A stretch of DNA of 64,000 nucleotides from Arion vulgaris (GCA_020796225.1 CM036759.1:65008590-65072589); one strand, 5' to 3'; shown: positions 1 to 11,317, counted from the stretch's first letter. A program made the numbers and translations. Notes: generated by a model from the sequence alone, not told the origin.

Positions 1-245
1 TGTTATAAGAAGGTAAAGATGGAGATATGTTGAGCACACCTTGAGGAGAAATAATCAACGAATATCAAAGCAGGCATTGAAGTGGGATGCAAGAGTTCAA
101 GAAAGAAAGGGCGAACTAAGGAGACCCTGAAACAAACTTTGCGGATAGAGGCAAGAAATATCGGTCCCAGTTCCATGGAGGAGATTGAGCGAATTGCTTG
201 CAGGCCCTGTATATCGATCGTATAACGGTAGGAGAGCAATTATTA
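1..245 (+). pseudogene. LINE-A 3' end, RT C-terminal remnant
   Basis: Closely resembles 35213-35480. It decodes, with frame breaks, to RRWRYVGHTLRRN-type sequence, the conserved block near the end of APE-type LINE ORF2 proteins. It ends in an (ATT)n-like run at 238-248. It is truncated by the window edge. Confidence 0.75.
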
Positions 246-298
246 TTACCTGACCATAAAACAAAGTAAAACTAAAACATTATATACATTTTTGTTAT

Positions 299-573
299 GC
301 TTCTTCTTCTTCTTCTTCTTCGAACCCTCCATATCGACCACTTTTAACCACTCGTTGTGATGTCTATGTGATCTAAGCCTAAGAGCGATTGTTCGTTGTG
401 CCTGTTATGCGACTACAACTAGGCCAACACATTCGATTTCTGCGACACTTTTTACTTACTAGGTTAGTGTCCCTAGGCCCCTACCTCAGTCGCTTCTTAC
501 GACATGCCTTGTACGTCGCAGTTTTAGTATTCTTGACTCCCTTTGCGAGCCCCAGCAACACAGGGGCGATATT
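299..573 (-). mobile_element. S2a SINE, (GAA)n-tailed, full length
   Basis: Begins with a TTC run (tail on the minus strand), contains the core CGACCTACAAGGC / ATGTCGTAAGAGGCGAC and ends at the GGGGCTCGCAAGG-type head. About 270 bp, like the other copies. Confidence 0.8.
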
Positions 574-581
574 TTTGGGGT

Positions 582-918
582 CCCTTAGCTGCCCCCTTTT
601 TCTATACTTCAATTGAAATACTGACACTATATATAATTCCCTTAGCTGCCCACTTTTTCTATACTTCAATTGAAATACTGACACTATATATAATTCCCTT
701 AGCTGCCCACTTTTTCTATACTTCAATTGAAATACTGACACTATATATAATTCCTAGTGCCCCTTTTCTATACTTCAATTGAAATACTGACACTATATAT
801 AATTCCCTTAGCTGCCCACTTTTTCTATACTTCAATTGAAATACTGACACTATATATAATTCCCTTAGCTGCCCACTTTTTCTATACTTCAATTGAAATA
901 CTGACACTATATATAATT
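582..918. repeat. 57-bp tandem array, about 6 copies
   Basis: Unit starts CCCTTAGCTGCCCACTTTTT and ends TATATATAATT. Copies are nearly identical, with one short unit near 750. The array is wedged between an S2a copy and an S1 copy. The period is a multiple of three, so it gives false open frames. Confidence 0.9.
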
Positions 919-926
919 CAATTAAT

Positions 927-1392
927 GGATCTCTGTGATGGAGAGGTTAAGTGCTTGTCTCTCGTGTCAAAGGTACCATGTTTGCTCCCTTGTATAGCCG
1001 CCATCTGGATATTTTTCCAGAGATATCTGTTCTCAGTGTAGGGGAGATCTACTTCCTAGTCCTATCGAAGACGAACGATAAAACGTAGGTCACGTGTTCA
1101 ATTTGAGCACGCAAAAGAGTGACTTTTCCCTTGTCAGTTTACAATTGAGAAGAGCAGACTGGAAAGCCGCTGCCTGGGCAGAATTCATTAGAAAGGATTA
1201 AAAATAAAATTCCTACAAAAATATCTTCCCCATCTTCAAAATTACATAAGGGACCCTCGCCGGTACTACGGATTTTGTGAACTGCAGTTGAGATCTTCCT
1301 ATGTAAGAAAGAGATCGAAGCACACGCCGTTATTCACCGAAGTGCAATGATGATGGTCCTATCAATCAATCAATCAATCATTCAGTCAATAT
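927..1392 (+). mobile_element. S1 SINE, near full length
   Basis: The tRNA-like head (A-box-like GATGGAGAGGTTAAGTGC, then a decayed B box after CAAAGGTACC) is followed by the core TCCTAGTCCTATCG, GAAGAGCAGACTGGAAAGCC and TACGGATTTTGTGAACTGCAG. It ends in an (ATCA)n tail. Confidence 0.8.
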
Positions 1393-1662
1393 ACGCTTGA
1401 TTGAGAAACGAGCACTACTTATAATTCAATCCACTAGGAAGAATAATGCCCTTAATTTGTGTAATACTCATTAGAAATACCCACTGATTAATAAATAAAC
1501 CACCAACGTGGTATTCCTCACTCTGTGATCACGACCCCGCAACAATTAGTGGACTTAACGATTCAATTGACCTTATGCTAACGACACACCTTGGGTTTTC
1601 CCACTATCGCATGCATTGTTTATTACCGAGGCACTGTTGCTTCGTTACTGTACAGTTAACAT
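1393..1662. other. Unassigned stretch
   Basis: No repeat family, exon or RNA gene recognised. Confidence 0.5.
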
Positions 1663-1663
1663 T

Positions 1664-1866
1664 AACCTTCTTCTTCTTCTTCTTTGTCTTGATCGAACGT
1701 TCCATATCGATCACACTTTTTAAACCACTCTTTGTGGTTTGTATGGGATCTGTACTTATAGCGATTGTACGTTGCGCCAGCTATGCGCTACAAGTTAGCC
1801 AGCACATCTCATTTTTGCGACGCTTTTTATTTACTAGGGTAGCATTGCTAGGCCCGTACCTCAAAT
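1664..1866 (-). mobile_element. S2a SINE, 5'-truncated
   Basis: TTC tail, then the S2a body down to TAGGCCCGTACCTC. The head half is missing where the ACA/ACT-rich array begins. Confidence 0.75.
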
Positions 1867-2030
1867 TATTACTACTACAACAGCTACAACAACAACAATA
1901 ACTACTACAACATTTATTACAACAACAACTACTACTACTAACGTTACACGATCTACTACAATGACGACTACTAGATCAACTGCTACTACAGCTACTAGTA
2001 CCACTACTATCACTATTCTACTAGCACAAC
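1867..2030. repeat. ACA/ACT trinucleotide-rich tract
   Basis: Imperfect CTA, CAA and ACT triplets. The minus strand gives valine-rich nonsense frames. Confidence 0.85.
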
Positions 2031-2033
2031 CAA

Positions 2034-2093
2034 CAACATGTGGAGATTGATATACCCACATCATGAACATGTGGAGATTGGTATACCCACATT
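2034..2093. repeat. Two copies of a 29-bp repeat
   Basis: AACATGTGGAGATTGRTATA followed by CCCACAT, present twice in tandem. Confidence 0.8.
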
Positions 2094-2381
2094 ACTATTA
2101 TAAGTATCTAACAAAATGAGAGACTGGTTTCATCAGGTACAACTTGATTGATTTGTTACTTCTAAAACTTTGTAGGTTTACATTGTAACTGATATCGATC
2201 TTATCCACAAGTAACTTATCCATAATCCAATATTACAATCCATATTCTGATTGTAAACTGTTGTTCTATTTATGTGTCAGTCACAGAGATAGGTCAAAGT
2301 AGAAGTGTGTGAAGGTCTTGCAACTGTTGCAGCAGTGCTAGCTGATGTTTCTGCGGCACTAGCTGATGTTGCTGTGATGTA
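2094..2381. other. Unassigned stretch
   Basis: AT-rich with no recognised element. The last 50 bases hold a short AGCTGATGTT duplication. Confidence 0.5.
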
Positions 2382-2442
2382 CGCCCGTGTGTTGCCAGCT
2401 ACAAGGAAGCAAGAGAATAGTATCACTGCAACCTACAAGGCA
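2382..2442 (+). mobile_element. S2a SINE, left half, split by an array
   Basis: CGCCCGTGTGTTGCC head and core up to ACCTACAAGGC. The rest of the same element resumes at 4311. Confidence 0.82.
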
Positions 2443-4310
2443 GATGTGATGTCAGAGGTCATAGTTGATATGTGATGTCAGAGGTCATAGTTGATGTGAT
2501 GTCAGAGGTCATAGTTGATGTGATGTCAGAGGTCATAGTTGATGTGATGTAAGATGTCATAGTTGATGTGATGTCAGAGGTCATAGTTGATGTGTGATGT
2601 CAGAGGTCATAGTTGATGTGTGATGTCAGAGGTCATAGTTGAGATGTGATGTCAGAGGTCATAGTTGATGTGTGATGTCAGAGGTCATAGTTGATATGTG
2701 ATGTCAGAGGTCATAGTTGATATGTGATGTCAGAGGTCATAGTTGATATGTGATGTCAGAGGTCATAGTTGCTGTGTGATGTCAGAGGTCATAGTTGATG
2801 TGTGATGTCAGAGGTCATAGTTGATGTGTGATGTCAGAGGTCATAGTTGATGTGTGATGTCAGAGGTCATAGTTGATGTGATGTCAGAGGTCATAGTTGA
2901 TGTGATGTCAGAGGTCATAGTTGATGTGATGTCAGAGGTCATAGTTGATATGTGATGTCAGAGGTCATAGTTGATATGTGATGTCAGAGGTCATAGTTGC
3001 TGTGATGTAAGAGGCCATAGTTGATATGTGATGTAAGAGGTCATAGTTGCTGTGATGTAAGAGGCCATAGTTGCTGTGATGTAGAGGTCATGTTGCTGTG
3101 ATGTAGAGGCCATAGTTGCTGTGATGTAGAGGTCATAGTTGCTGTGATGTAAGAGGCCATAGTTGCTGTGATGTAAGAGGCCATAGTTGCTGTGATGCAA
3201 GAGGTCATAGTTGCTGTGATGTAAGAGGCCATAGTTGCTGTGATGTAAGAGGCCATAGTTGCTGTGATGTAAGAGGTCATAGTTGCTGTGATGCAAGAGG
3301 TCATAGTTGCTGTGATGTAAGAGGCCATAGTTGCTGTGATGTAAGAGGCCATAGTTGCTGTGATGTAAGAGGCCATAGTTGCTGTGATGTAAGAGGTCAT
3401 AGTTGCTGTGATGTAAGAGGTCATAGTTGCTGTGATGTAAGAGGCCATAGTTGCTGTGATGTAAGAGGCCATAGTTGCTGTGATGTAAGAGGTCATAGTT
3501 GCTGTGATGTAAGAGGTCATAGTTGCTGTGATGTAAGAGGTCATAGTTGCTGTGATGTAAGAGGTCATAGTTGCTGTGATGCAAGAGGTCATAGTTGCTG
3601 TGATGTAAGAGGCCATAGTTGCTGTGATGTAAGAGGCCATAGTTGCTGTGATGTAAGAGGTCATAGTTGCTGTGATGCAAGAGGTCATAGTTGCTGTGAT
3701 GCAAGAGGTCATAGTTGCTGTGATGTAAGAGGTCATAGTTGCTGTGATGTAAGAGTCATAGTTGCTGTGATGCAGAGGTCATAGTTGCTGTGATGCAAGG
3801 GTCATAGTTGCTGTGATGTAAGAGGTCATAGTTGCTGTGATGTAAGAGGTCATAGTTGCTGTGATGTAAGAGGTCATAGTTGCTGTGATGTAAGAGGTCA
3901 TAGTTGCTGTGATGTAAGAGGTCATAGTTGCTGTGATGTAAGAGGTCATAGTTGCTGTGATTAAGAGGCCATAGTTGCTGTGATGTAAGAGGCCATAGTT
4001 GCTGTGATGTAAGAGGTCATAGTTGATATGTGATGTAAGAGGTCATAGTTGATGTGATGTAAGAGGTCATAGTTGCTGTGATGTAAGAGGTCATAGTTGC
4101 TGTGATGTAAGAGGCCATAGTTGCTGTGATGTAAGAGGTCATAGTTGATGTGATGTAAGAGGTCATAGTTGCCCTTATGTAAGAGGTCATAGTTGCTGTG
4201 ATGTAAGAGGTCATAGTTGATGTGATGTAGAGTCATAGTTGCCCTTATGTAAGAGGTCATAGTTGCTGTGATGTAAGAGGTCATAGTTGCTGTGATGTAA
4301 GAGGCCATAG
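2443..4310. repeat. 24-bp satellite array inside an S2a SINE
   Basis: Roughly 78 units of GATGTMAGAGGYCATAGTTG plus 3-6 nt. The first 560 bp carry GATGTCAGAGG and a spacer ending GATGT or GATATGT. The rest carries GATGTAAGAGG and GCTGT. The unit resembles the S2a core ATGTCGTAAGAGGCGACTAA, which is exactly what the flanking SINE halves lack. The 24-bp period gives false open frames such as HHSNYDLL repeats. Confidence 0.92.
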
Positions 4311-4430
4311 TAAGGTAGGACATGAAACTACCTAGTAAATAAAAAACGTTGCGGAAATCGAATATGCTTGCCTCTTGTAGGCGCATAACTGACACAAGGT
4401 ACAATCACTCTTCGACTCAGATCAAGGTCA
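4311..4430 (+). mobile_element. S2a SINE, right half
   Basis: TAAGGTAGGACATGAAACTACCTAG, GCGGAAATCG and GTAGGCGCATAACTGACACAA continue the S2a body in order from 2442. Confidence 0.82.
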
Positions 4431-5176
4431 AGGTACCTAGGGACAACCAAACATTGGCTAAGGACAATACCTTTCGGACGCAGAGTAAGATGACGTCCAA
4501 ACACCATGGCTCAGATCATATAAAGGCTAAGCATACCGCCAACATATGATCGTTTGTTTGACAAAGCACATGCGTCTCTAATGACTGAGAATGTTCCTAA
4601 TCAGGAACGACCTCATATAGTCAGAAAGAGCGCATATTGTAGACATACTCTTTGGCAAAGATCATAAAGCCAAAATATAAGGCGAAAATGATCCTAAGAG
4701 CAATGAATACAAGAAAGATGACAGTTCAGAGACTAGCCTAGAAGGGTCGAGAATGCTCCTAAGCCTGAGCGACCTCACCCAGTCAGCGCAAAGTAGCTAA
4801 TGCTCGGCGTAGATCCAAGCCCAAATATACGGCACTAACAGATCATTAAAGAGTGTTTATCATACGATGCATACGGAACGACCTCACTAAAGACAGAAAA
4901 TCCGAAAGAGAAGTCGCACTTCACTAATTAACTCTGGCCGTAAAAGTACCAATGGTGCGAGGACTCAAGGCAAGAGTTAAAGGGACAACAATTTTCCAGC
5001 AATGATCACATTTGGAGGATCAATGCTCTGAAGTCGGCGAGGCTGTCCGTATGGTTGAGGGGCACCTGTAAAAGGGTAAGTTAGGTCTCACGCAAACATC
5101 AGTCAGAATCGCAATATCAGGCGTCATGACTTTCGCCTGAATTAACAGCGGGCGTTTGAGAGAAGAAGAAGAAAAA
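4431..5176 (+). mobile_element. D1 retroposon, 5'-truncated
   Basis: Resembles 46400-47155 and, reversed, 40815-42345. It ends GCCTGAATTAACAGCGGGCG followed by a GAA run. No RT or other domain is seen in it. Confidence 0.7.
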
Positions 5177-5250
5177 AGACTCAGATCACATACAAATCAC
5201 ATAGAGTGGTTAACAAGTGATCGATAAGGAGCGTTCGATAGAAGCAGAAG
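5177..5250 (+). mobile_element. S2a SINE 3' end
   Basis: CAGATCACATACAAATCACA, GGTTAACAAGTGATCGATAAGG and an imperfect GAA tail. Confidence 0.7.
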
Positions 5251-5866
5251 CTATGATGTGGGCTGTGATGTGGGCTGTGATGTGGGCTGTGATGTAAGCT
5301 GTGATGTAAGCTGTGACGTTGCTATGATGTGAGCTGTGATGTAAGCTGTGATGTGAGCTATGATGTGAGCTATGATGTGGGATATGATGTGAGCTGTGAT
5401 GTAAGTTGTGATTAGCTATGATGTGAGCTATGATGTAGCTATGATGTAAGTTGTGATGTGAGCTATGATGTGAGCTGTGATGTGAGCTGTGATGTGAGCT
5501 GTGATGTGGGCTGTGATGTGGGCTGTGATGTAAGCTGTGACGTTGCTATGATGTGGGTTATGATGTGAGCTGTGGTGTGATCTGTGATGTGGGCTGTGAT
5601 GTGAGCTGTGATGTGGGCTGTGATGTAAGCTGTGATGTAAGTTGTGACGTTGCTATGATGTGAGCTATGATGTGGGCTGTGATGTGAGCTGTGATGTGAG
5701 CTGTGATGTGGGCTATGATGTGAGCTGTGATGTGGGCTATGATGTGAGCTGTGATGTGAGCTGTGATGTGGGCTATGATGTGAGCTGTGATGTGGAGCTT
5801 GATGTGAGCTGTGATGTAAGTTGTGACGTTGCTATGATGTGAGCTATGATGTGGGCTGTGATGTGA
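5251..5866. repeat. 12-bp array, about 50 copies
   Basis: Unit GCTGTGATGTGA with A/G variants and occasional GACGTTGCTATG units. It starts directly at the S2a 3' end. Confidence 0.9.
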
Positions 5867-5959
5867 CTGGTATTAGCTAGTGGTACGTGTTCCAGCTGTG
5901 ATTAATTAATGTACTCGTTGTACGACGTTGGACTACAGGAAACACTTATCCTTTACTTT

Positions 5960-6088
5960 GTGGATCTAAATTACAAGTATCTCTGAATTCTAAGAAAGGT
6001 TCGCCTGAATTGCGTGGAGCAATGCTTCCCGTAAAAGTCGGTGAGAGACACAATATTATGCGCCATGATTATGATTGAGCTCATAGCG
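5960..6088 (+). mobile_element. D1-like fragment
   Basis: AATTACAAGTATCTCTGAATTC and the CACAATATTATGCGCCATGA segment match D1 ends elsewhere. Confidence 0.45.
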
Positions 6089-6089
6089 A

Positions 6090-6358
6090 GCGAAAATATA
6101 TATTGATATATAATATGAAAGTTATAGTTTTAACACTAAATTGAAAATATATATTGATATATATAATTGAAAATTTTATTTATAGTTTTAATACTAAATT
6201 GAAAATATATATTGATATATAATATGAAAGTTATAGTTTTAACACTAAATTGAAAATATATATTGATATATAATATGAAAGTTATAGTTTTAACACTAAA
6301 TTGAAAATATATATTGATATATAATATGAAAATTATTTATAGTTTTAACACTAAATTG
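6090..6358. repeat. 51-bp AT-rich array, about 5 copies
   Basis: Unit contains AAAATATATATTGATATATA and AGTTTTAACACTAAATTG. Confidence 0.9.
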
Positions 6359-6602
6359 AAAAAATGAAAATCGTGGCATATTCTTTAACAGGACTTTGCC
6401 ATCAACCACAGTTAACCACAATTCTAGGCACCACTTATACGTTCGGTAATTTTCCACTGTTTTCTGAACGATGAGGTCTATTTTATACATTTGTAAAAAT
6501 CCACTATAACAAATTTGCTTCCAAATATCCTGTCGCGCTGTTTGAACCAGGCACTCTTGGATTGTGTTCGAGATCACTGCCGCTAAGCCACAGACGTCCA
6601 CA
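6359..6602 (-). mobile_element. S6 SINE with tRNA-like head
   Basis: Matches 60005-60260. On the minus strand a tRNA-like block has a decayed A box and the B-box-like GGTTCAAACAGCGCG, then TTGGAAGCAAATTTGTT. Confidence 0.6.
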
Positions 6603-6617
6603 AACTAAACTTCTCAA

Positions 6618-7000
6618 GTAGTAGCATGTCCCTTGCGGAACGTCGCTTTCATCATCCGATACCGCCTAAAAAACTCGCTGTCTCTAGCAAGCTCTCCTGC
6701 CTCCTCCAGCGTCATGTTCAAGGTATCTATGATGCCATACTGCCTCCTTCGTCCCTGCCTCGTACTCCAGGAACCATGCCCTCGATCACAGCTCTCTCCA
6801 AACCACTGTGTCGTTTAATGTAGCCAAATATTTCATCTTCCGGCACACTATGTTATTTATGAGCCAATACTCCAGAAATGCAGGTCTTGTAGGATGTCTA
6901 TGTTTCTTCTCTTCTCTGTCTATTATGTTCTACGAACTTGTCTGTAACACCCTGGGCGTCGGCTTCGACTTAACCGTCTTCGACGGCTCCGTCTAAACTA
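6618..7000 (-). pseudogene. LINE ORF2 C-terminal remnant
   Basis: The minus strand decodes with breaks to HSGLERAVIEGMVPG and then LNMTLEEAGELARDSEFFRR. This is the tail block that follows the RT domain in APE-type LINEs. The same block occurs at 19430-19780. Confidence 0.7.
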
Positions 7001-7179
7001 CGATCAGCAAATTAAAAAGGATCCCCCTCCTTAAACAGGTACACTGCTGCTGGCAAAGAGACGAAATATCGACACATTCGACAACGACTCAGAAGGAGGG
7101 AGCTGTTCCGGCCTGGTATCGGGTTCAAGGGCGCACCAGGGACTACAAGTTACTAAGCGGCCAAAACCATTTCGAAAAC

Positions 7180-7690
7180 ATGGTAAAATACTGAATGAAC
7201 AATACCAAGACATTTATGACAGCCAAAACTAAACTACGAATGTTAGATTCCAATGTTGTATCAATCCTATCATATATATTAGATTCCAATGTTGTATCAA
7301 TCCTATCATATATATTAGATTCCAATGTTGTATCAATCCTATCATATATATTAGATTCCAATGTTGTATCAATCCTATCATATATATTAGATTCCAATGT
7401 TGTATCAATCCTATCATATATATTAGATTCCAATGTTGTATCAATCCTATCATATATATTAGATTTCAATGTTGTATCAATCCTATCATATATATTAGAT
7501 TCCAATGTTGTATCAATCCTATCATATTCCATCGAGAGTTGGAAAATAAATAAAAAAGTTAACACCACAAACGACACAATAACTGTTTCGTTAGAGAGTG
7601 AGAAATACAAAGAAAATATTGATATTTTCAAATCTGAAAGAAGAACATCACTATTGCAGTGTTCATCAGATTACATCCAAAAATAACACA
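7180..7690 (+). pseudogene. LINE-A-like RT C-terminal fragment with internal 36-bp expansion
   Basis: TAKTKLRMLDSNVVSILSY...SIESWKINK matches the intact block at about 35010-35080 (KTKLRIFNSNVVSILTYASESWRVTK). The 12-residue piece LDSNVVSILSYI is repeated eight times without breaking the frame. Downstream residues to 7686 stay open. Confidence 0.8.
7242..7528. repeat. 36-bp array inside RT coding sequence, 8 copies
   Basis: Unit TTAGATTCCAATGTTGTATC plus AATCCTATCATATATA. Only a few substitutions are seen (one TTAGATTTC copy). Confidence 0.93.
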
Positions 7691-7790
7691 TGTTGTGCGT
7701 GTGTGTGTGTTAGAGTATGACAGGCACATGATCAGATTACACCAACAATAAGACATGGTGTGTGTGTGTTAGGATATGACAGGCAAATGA
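7665..7790. repeat. Two degenerate ~65-bp repeats with (GT)n
   Basis: ATCAGATTACA..., GT run and TATGACAGGCA occur twice. Confidence 0.7.
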
Positions 7791-7934
7791 CAGCTGTAGC
7801 ATTTAAATGAGTTTAATATTTTATATGTAAGTTTTGTAGTAATTTTATTGTCGATTTTAAGAATCATTGGCACGACACTGGAACTGTTCTGAATAGTGTT
7901 TTGAAAAAGTATGTATTGTCTGTAATACAGCTTT

Positions 7935-8208
7935 TCAAGACGGTGTAACGCCGTGTGGTGCCGGGGCCCACAAGGAAAGCAAAGAATAGTACCACTGCGA
8001 TCTGCAAAGCATGTCGCATGAGGCTACTGATATAAGACCTATGGAAGCTTTCCTAGTAAATAAAAAGCATCGCAGAAATCGGATATGATGGCCTACTTGT
8101 AGGCGCATAACTGACACAACGTACAATCGCTCTTAGGCTCAGATCACATACAAATCACACAGAGCGGTTAACAAGTGGTCGACAGGAGCGTTCGAAGTTG
8201 AAGAAGAA
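7935..8208 (+). mobile_element. S2a SINE, full length
   Basis: CGCCGTGTGGTGCCGGGGCC head, core with small changes, GTAGGCGCATAACTGACACAA and a short GAA tail. Confidence 0.8.
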
Positions 8209-8212
8209 ACGG

Positions 8213-8420
8213 TCTGTGTTATGGACAAATACCATCTCTAATTTTTTTTTTTCCGATCCAGAAGCACTTGAGCTTTTCAGCTCTTCGGCTCGATGCCACG
8301 AACACCGTAAATCTGGGAAACCTGTGGCTTTCTCTGCCATCCCGCGGAATTGAACCCGCACACACAGAGGATAGTCACCCGTAGTCCAACGCGCTACGAA
8401 CACGCTGGGCAAACGGGCAT
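8213..8420 (-). mobile_element. S3 SINE, tRNA-headed
   Basis: The minus strand reads GTAGCGCGTTGGACTACGGG (A box) and GCGGGTTCAATTCCGCGGG (B box), then CCGAAGAGCTGAAAAGC and AGTGCTTCTGGATCGG plus an A run. Confidence 0.78.
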
Positions 8421-8429
8421 ATCATCTCT

Positions 8430-8665
8430 AATAAAGAACTGCTTGCAAAGTGTCAACAAGAGAATATGAGTTCTATCACCAGAAAGAGACGCTAGAGATG
8501 GATCGGTCATGTGATACGCATGGAGACTAACTCTGTCACGACAATTACAATGAGATGAACATTGGAGCATAAACGAACAAGGGGAAGACCCAAAACGATC
8601 TGGAGAAGAACAGTAGAACAAGAACTGAAAGAAATGAATCACAGATGGAACAAAATCAGTGCCGT
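8430..8665 (+). pseudogene. LINE ORF2 C-terminal fragment
   Basis: Decodes with one stop to RWIGHVIRMETNSV and TRGRPKTIWRRTVEQELKEM, the conserved tail of endonuclease-RT proteins. Confidence 0.75.
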
Positions 8666-8904
8666 GCGGTATATTTTCTCAGTATGATGCAAGTCTTCGA
8701 AGTGTCGTCCTTAAATGTTTCAAATTGTATTTTAATTTCGCTGTTTATACCGCCCTCTTATGGTTCCGCCTGATGCGGTCGCCTTTCTGTATCATAGCAC
8801 GACCCTGAACACAATAGAGAGGACGGCCAAGAATAGAGAAGAAGGATGTGTCTTTATTGCCGCAGAGGGGAAACAAAAGTGGGTACAACAGCCGCACTGT
8901 ACTT

Positions 8905-9120
8905 CATCAAGAAACACCAAATTAAAAGATTCGGCCACATAAGCAGAATACTAACAAACAGTGCACATCAAAGAACAATCCTACTCTGATACAGTAGATA
9001 CAGGACGTTCGCGCAAAAGGTGGACCACGGTAATAACAGAAGCAGTGAAAAACACTATTTATGAAGCACACACAAAAGCTGGTTTTAGAAATGGTTTCTT
9101 ATCCTGACACTTTGAATGAA
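8905..9120 (+). pseudogene. LINE-G RT C-terminal fragment and 3' end
   Basis: FIKKHQIKRFGHISRILTNS, then YSRYRT and a 3' end close to TTCTTATCCTGACACT...GGATTTGAGAAAA. The same order is seen at 50700-51000 (minus) and 52195-52320. Confidence 0.7.
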
Positions 9121-9440
9121 AACAGGATTTGAGAAAAGACAGAAAACCGTACACACACACACACAAAAACACCAAACACACACATGGAGATTGGACGGAC
9201 AAAATAGAAAACTTACGAGTTGAAGATGGGGCTAGATACAAGAATAAAACGCCGACGTTGGCTGGACATATTCGGACGAAAGTTGGAACTGTCTATGCGA
9301 TTAGACTTATTCATGACCCTGTCTTATTGATCGATGATAAGAAATGAGTTTTCGATCGATGGACTGATACAGGACGCCGGGAACGTGTGTTGTGTGTATG
9401 CGTTGTTGAGTCACAGATAAGGCTCTTTCGTAGGGTTGCC
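9121..9440. other. Unassigned stretch with a CA-rich tract
   Basis: CA-rich run at about 9150-9183. No recognisable domain in any frame. Confidence 0.5.
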
Positions 9441-9650
9441 AGACGTCCCGGTTGTCCTGGACAGTCCTGGTTTTTAACGAAAAATTGTGGCGTCCCTAAA
9501 AATACTTTATGGGGTCTTATTTACCCCTGTTTTTGTCCCTATCAAATGAAGGTTTTTGTCCCTATCAAATGAAGGTTTTTGTCCCTATTAATGAGTTGTC
9601 CTATCAAATGAAGGTTTTTGTCCCTATCAAATGAAGGTTACAAATCAATC
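9440..9650. repeat. Degenerate element with 23-bp tandem repeats
   Basis: TTGCCAGACGTCCCGG leads into about five copies of GTCCCTATCAAATGAAGGTTTTT. The opening could be a DNA-transposon end, but no matching opposite end was seen. Confidence 0.55.
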
Positions 9651-9716
9651 AAACTATTTCTCTATTTTCTGATGGGAGAACTGTTTTAATGAGAAAACTT
9701 GATATATCCAAATTCA

Positions 9717-9905
9717 CACATACTGACTGTCACAGTATGACTGTCACATACTGACTGTCACATACTGACTGTCACATACTGACTGTCACATACTGACTGT
9801 CACATATACTGTCACAGTATGACTGTCACATACTGACTGTCACATACTGACTGTCACATACTGACTGTCACATACTGACTGTCACATACTGACTGTCACA
9901 GTATG
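9717..9905. repeat. 14-bp array, about 13 copies
   Basis: Unit TACTGACTGTCACA. It ends about 12 bp before an S1 head. Confidence 0.9.
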
Positions 9906-9916
9906 TTTTGTTTCAG

Positions 9917-10362
9917 GGATCTCTGTGGCGTAAAGGTTAGATGCTCGTCTCTCGTGTCAAGGATACTAGGTTCGCTCCCTTGTGGAGTCATCTGGATATT
10001 ATTCCAGGGATCCCTGATCTCTATGTAGGTGAGATCAAGTTCCTAGTCCTATCGGAAACGGAGGATAAAACGAAGGTGCCGTGCTCAATTTGAGCACATA
10101 AAAGAACCCTTATCAGTTCAAAAACCGAGAAGAGCAGGCTGGAAAGCCGCTGCCCGGCAAAATTCGTTAGAAAATATTACAAATAAATTTCTACAGAAAT
10201 ATTTTCACCATCTTCAAAATTATACCAGGGACTCTCGCTGGTGCTATGTAGTTCGTGCACTGCAGCTGAGATCTTCGTGTGTAAGAAAGAGATCAGGCAC
10301 ACATGGTTACTCACCGAAGTGCAATGATGATGGTTCTATCAATCGATCGATCAATCAATGAG
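9917..10362 (+). mobile_element. S1 SINE, full length
   Basis: GTAAAGGTTAGATGC A box, GGTTCGCTCCC B box, the S1 core and an ATCA-type tail. Confidence 0.85.
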
Positions 10363-10675
10363 GTACCTTTTTTTCACCGATCCAGAAGGACTTGGCTTTA
10401 GCTTTTATGGCTCTTCGGTTCGGTGCCATGGACATCGTAATCCTTCGGTTCCAGGTGCCGCTCGGCCCATCAGTAGCCTTCGGCTTCCGGCCCAACTCGG
10501 TCGCCATGGACATCGTAGCCCTTCGGCTCGGTGCCATGGACATCGTAACCCTTCGGTCGGTGCCACGAACACCAAAATTCTGGAGAACCTGTGACTTTTC
10601 AGCCAGACCGCGGAATTGAACCGCACTCACAGAGGGGCTTGTCAGCCGTCGTCCAACACGCTGGGCAGGCGGCCA
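10363..10675 (-). mobile_element. S3 SINE with internal duplications
   Basis: Same 3' end and head as 8213-8420. A segment of about 27-30 bp around GGTGCCATGGACATCGTA is present about four times, lengthening the element. Confidence 0.72.
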
Positions 10676-10689
10676 ATGAGGTACCTTAG

Positions 10690-10965
10690 AAAAGCAGCAG
10701 ATGAGACAATAAGATACAAAATTAGAAATGAAGAAATCAGAAGAAGTCTGGATGTGAAACAAGTCATGCAATTCATTTAAAAAAAACTAGATTAAATGGT
10801 TTGAACACCTGAGAAAACTGCTCTGGTATCGTCTACCACAGAGAACCACACTTAAATAAACATAACGGGTATAGAGCAAGAAATAAAGATCACACAAAGA
10901 GGAGCTACTGCATCAAGAACAGACTAAAGAAAGAAATAACAGCTTACAGAAGAAAGAGTTAACAA
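10690..10965 (+). pseudogene. LINE-M RT C-terminal fragment
   Basis: ETIRYKIRNEEIRRSLDVKQVMQFI, then a broken copy of the FGHMTRMPWYRLPQRAT region. Matches 28020-28430. Confidence 0.7.
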
Positions 10966-11317
10966 TAGCTGACTAAGTAGATAGCAGAACAGACAGTAAT
11001 ATGCCAACATTAAAACACGTTAATAAACAATGAATAACAATTCACAAATGTTGTTTGTTTGTTGACTTACAATTCCGAACGCAGTATGTTGAAGTATTGT
11101 ATGTATACACTTGATTTGTGCAACCATCATCATATGATCAAGATCTACGCATATTTATGAGAGTCTGTGCCGGCTGGTGCGATACATTATCATCATCATC
11201 ATCGTGTGCCATTATCGTCCTGTTTCACACCTTCTCGACTTCTCTGTTGTTCTATTGGGGAATGAGCTGGGGGGGGGTATCTGTAGTGTAGAGCTAAGGC
11301 GCTCACTTCTAGTTCCT
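10966..11317. other. Unassigned stretch
   Basis: Includes a short CAT run at about 11188-11203. Nothing else recognised. Confidence 0.5.

Noticed and set aside
2443..4310. CRISPR-like direct repeats
   Set aside because: Units abut without unique spacers, and the context is animal DNA.
2991..4404. HHSNYDLL / MTSYITAT repeat proteins
   Set aside because: 24-bp array translated in different frames. The array interrupts a SINE.
4575..4605. GTFSVIRDAC-like minus-strand codons resembling the start of Delta exon 3
   Set aside because: The same sequence occurs in D1 copies (for example near 41533), so it is repeat sequence and a chance match.
9440..9480. hAT-like transposon end (TTGCCAGACGTCCCGG)
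   Set aside because: No matching inverted end or 8-bp duplication was found, so it is left as an unclassified repeat.
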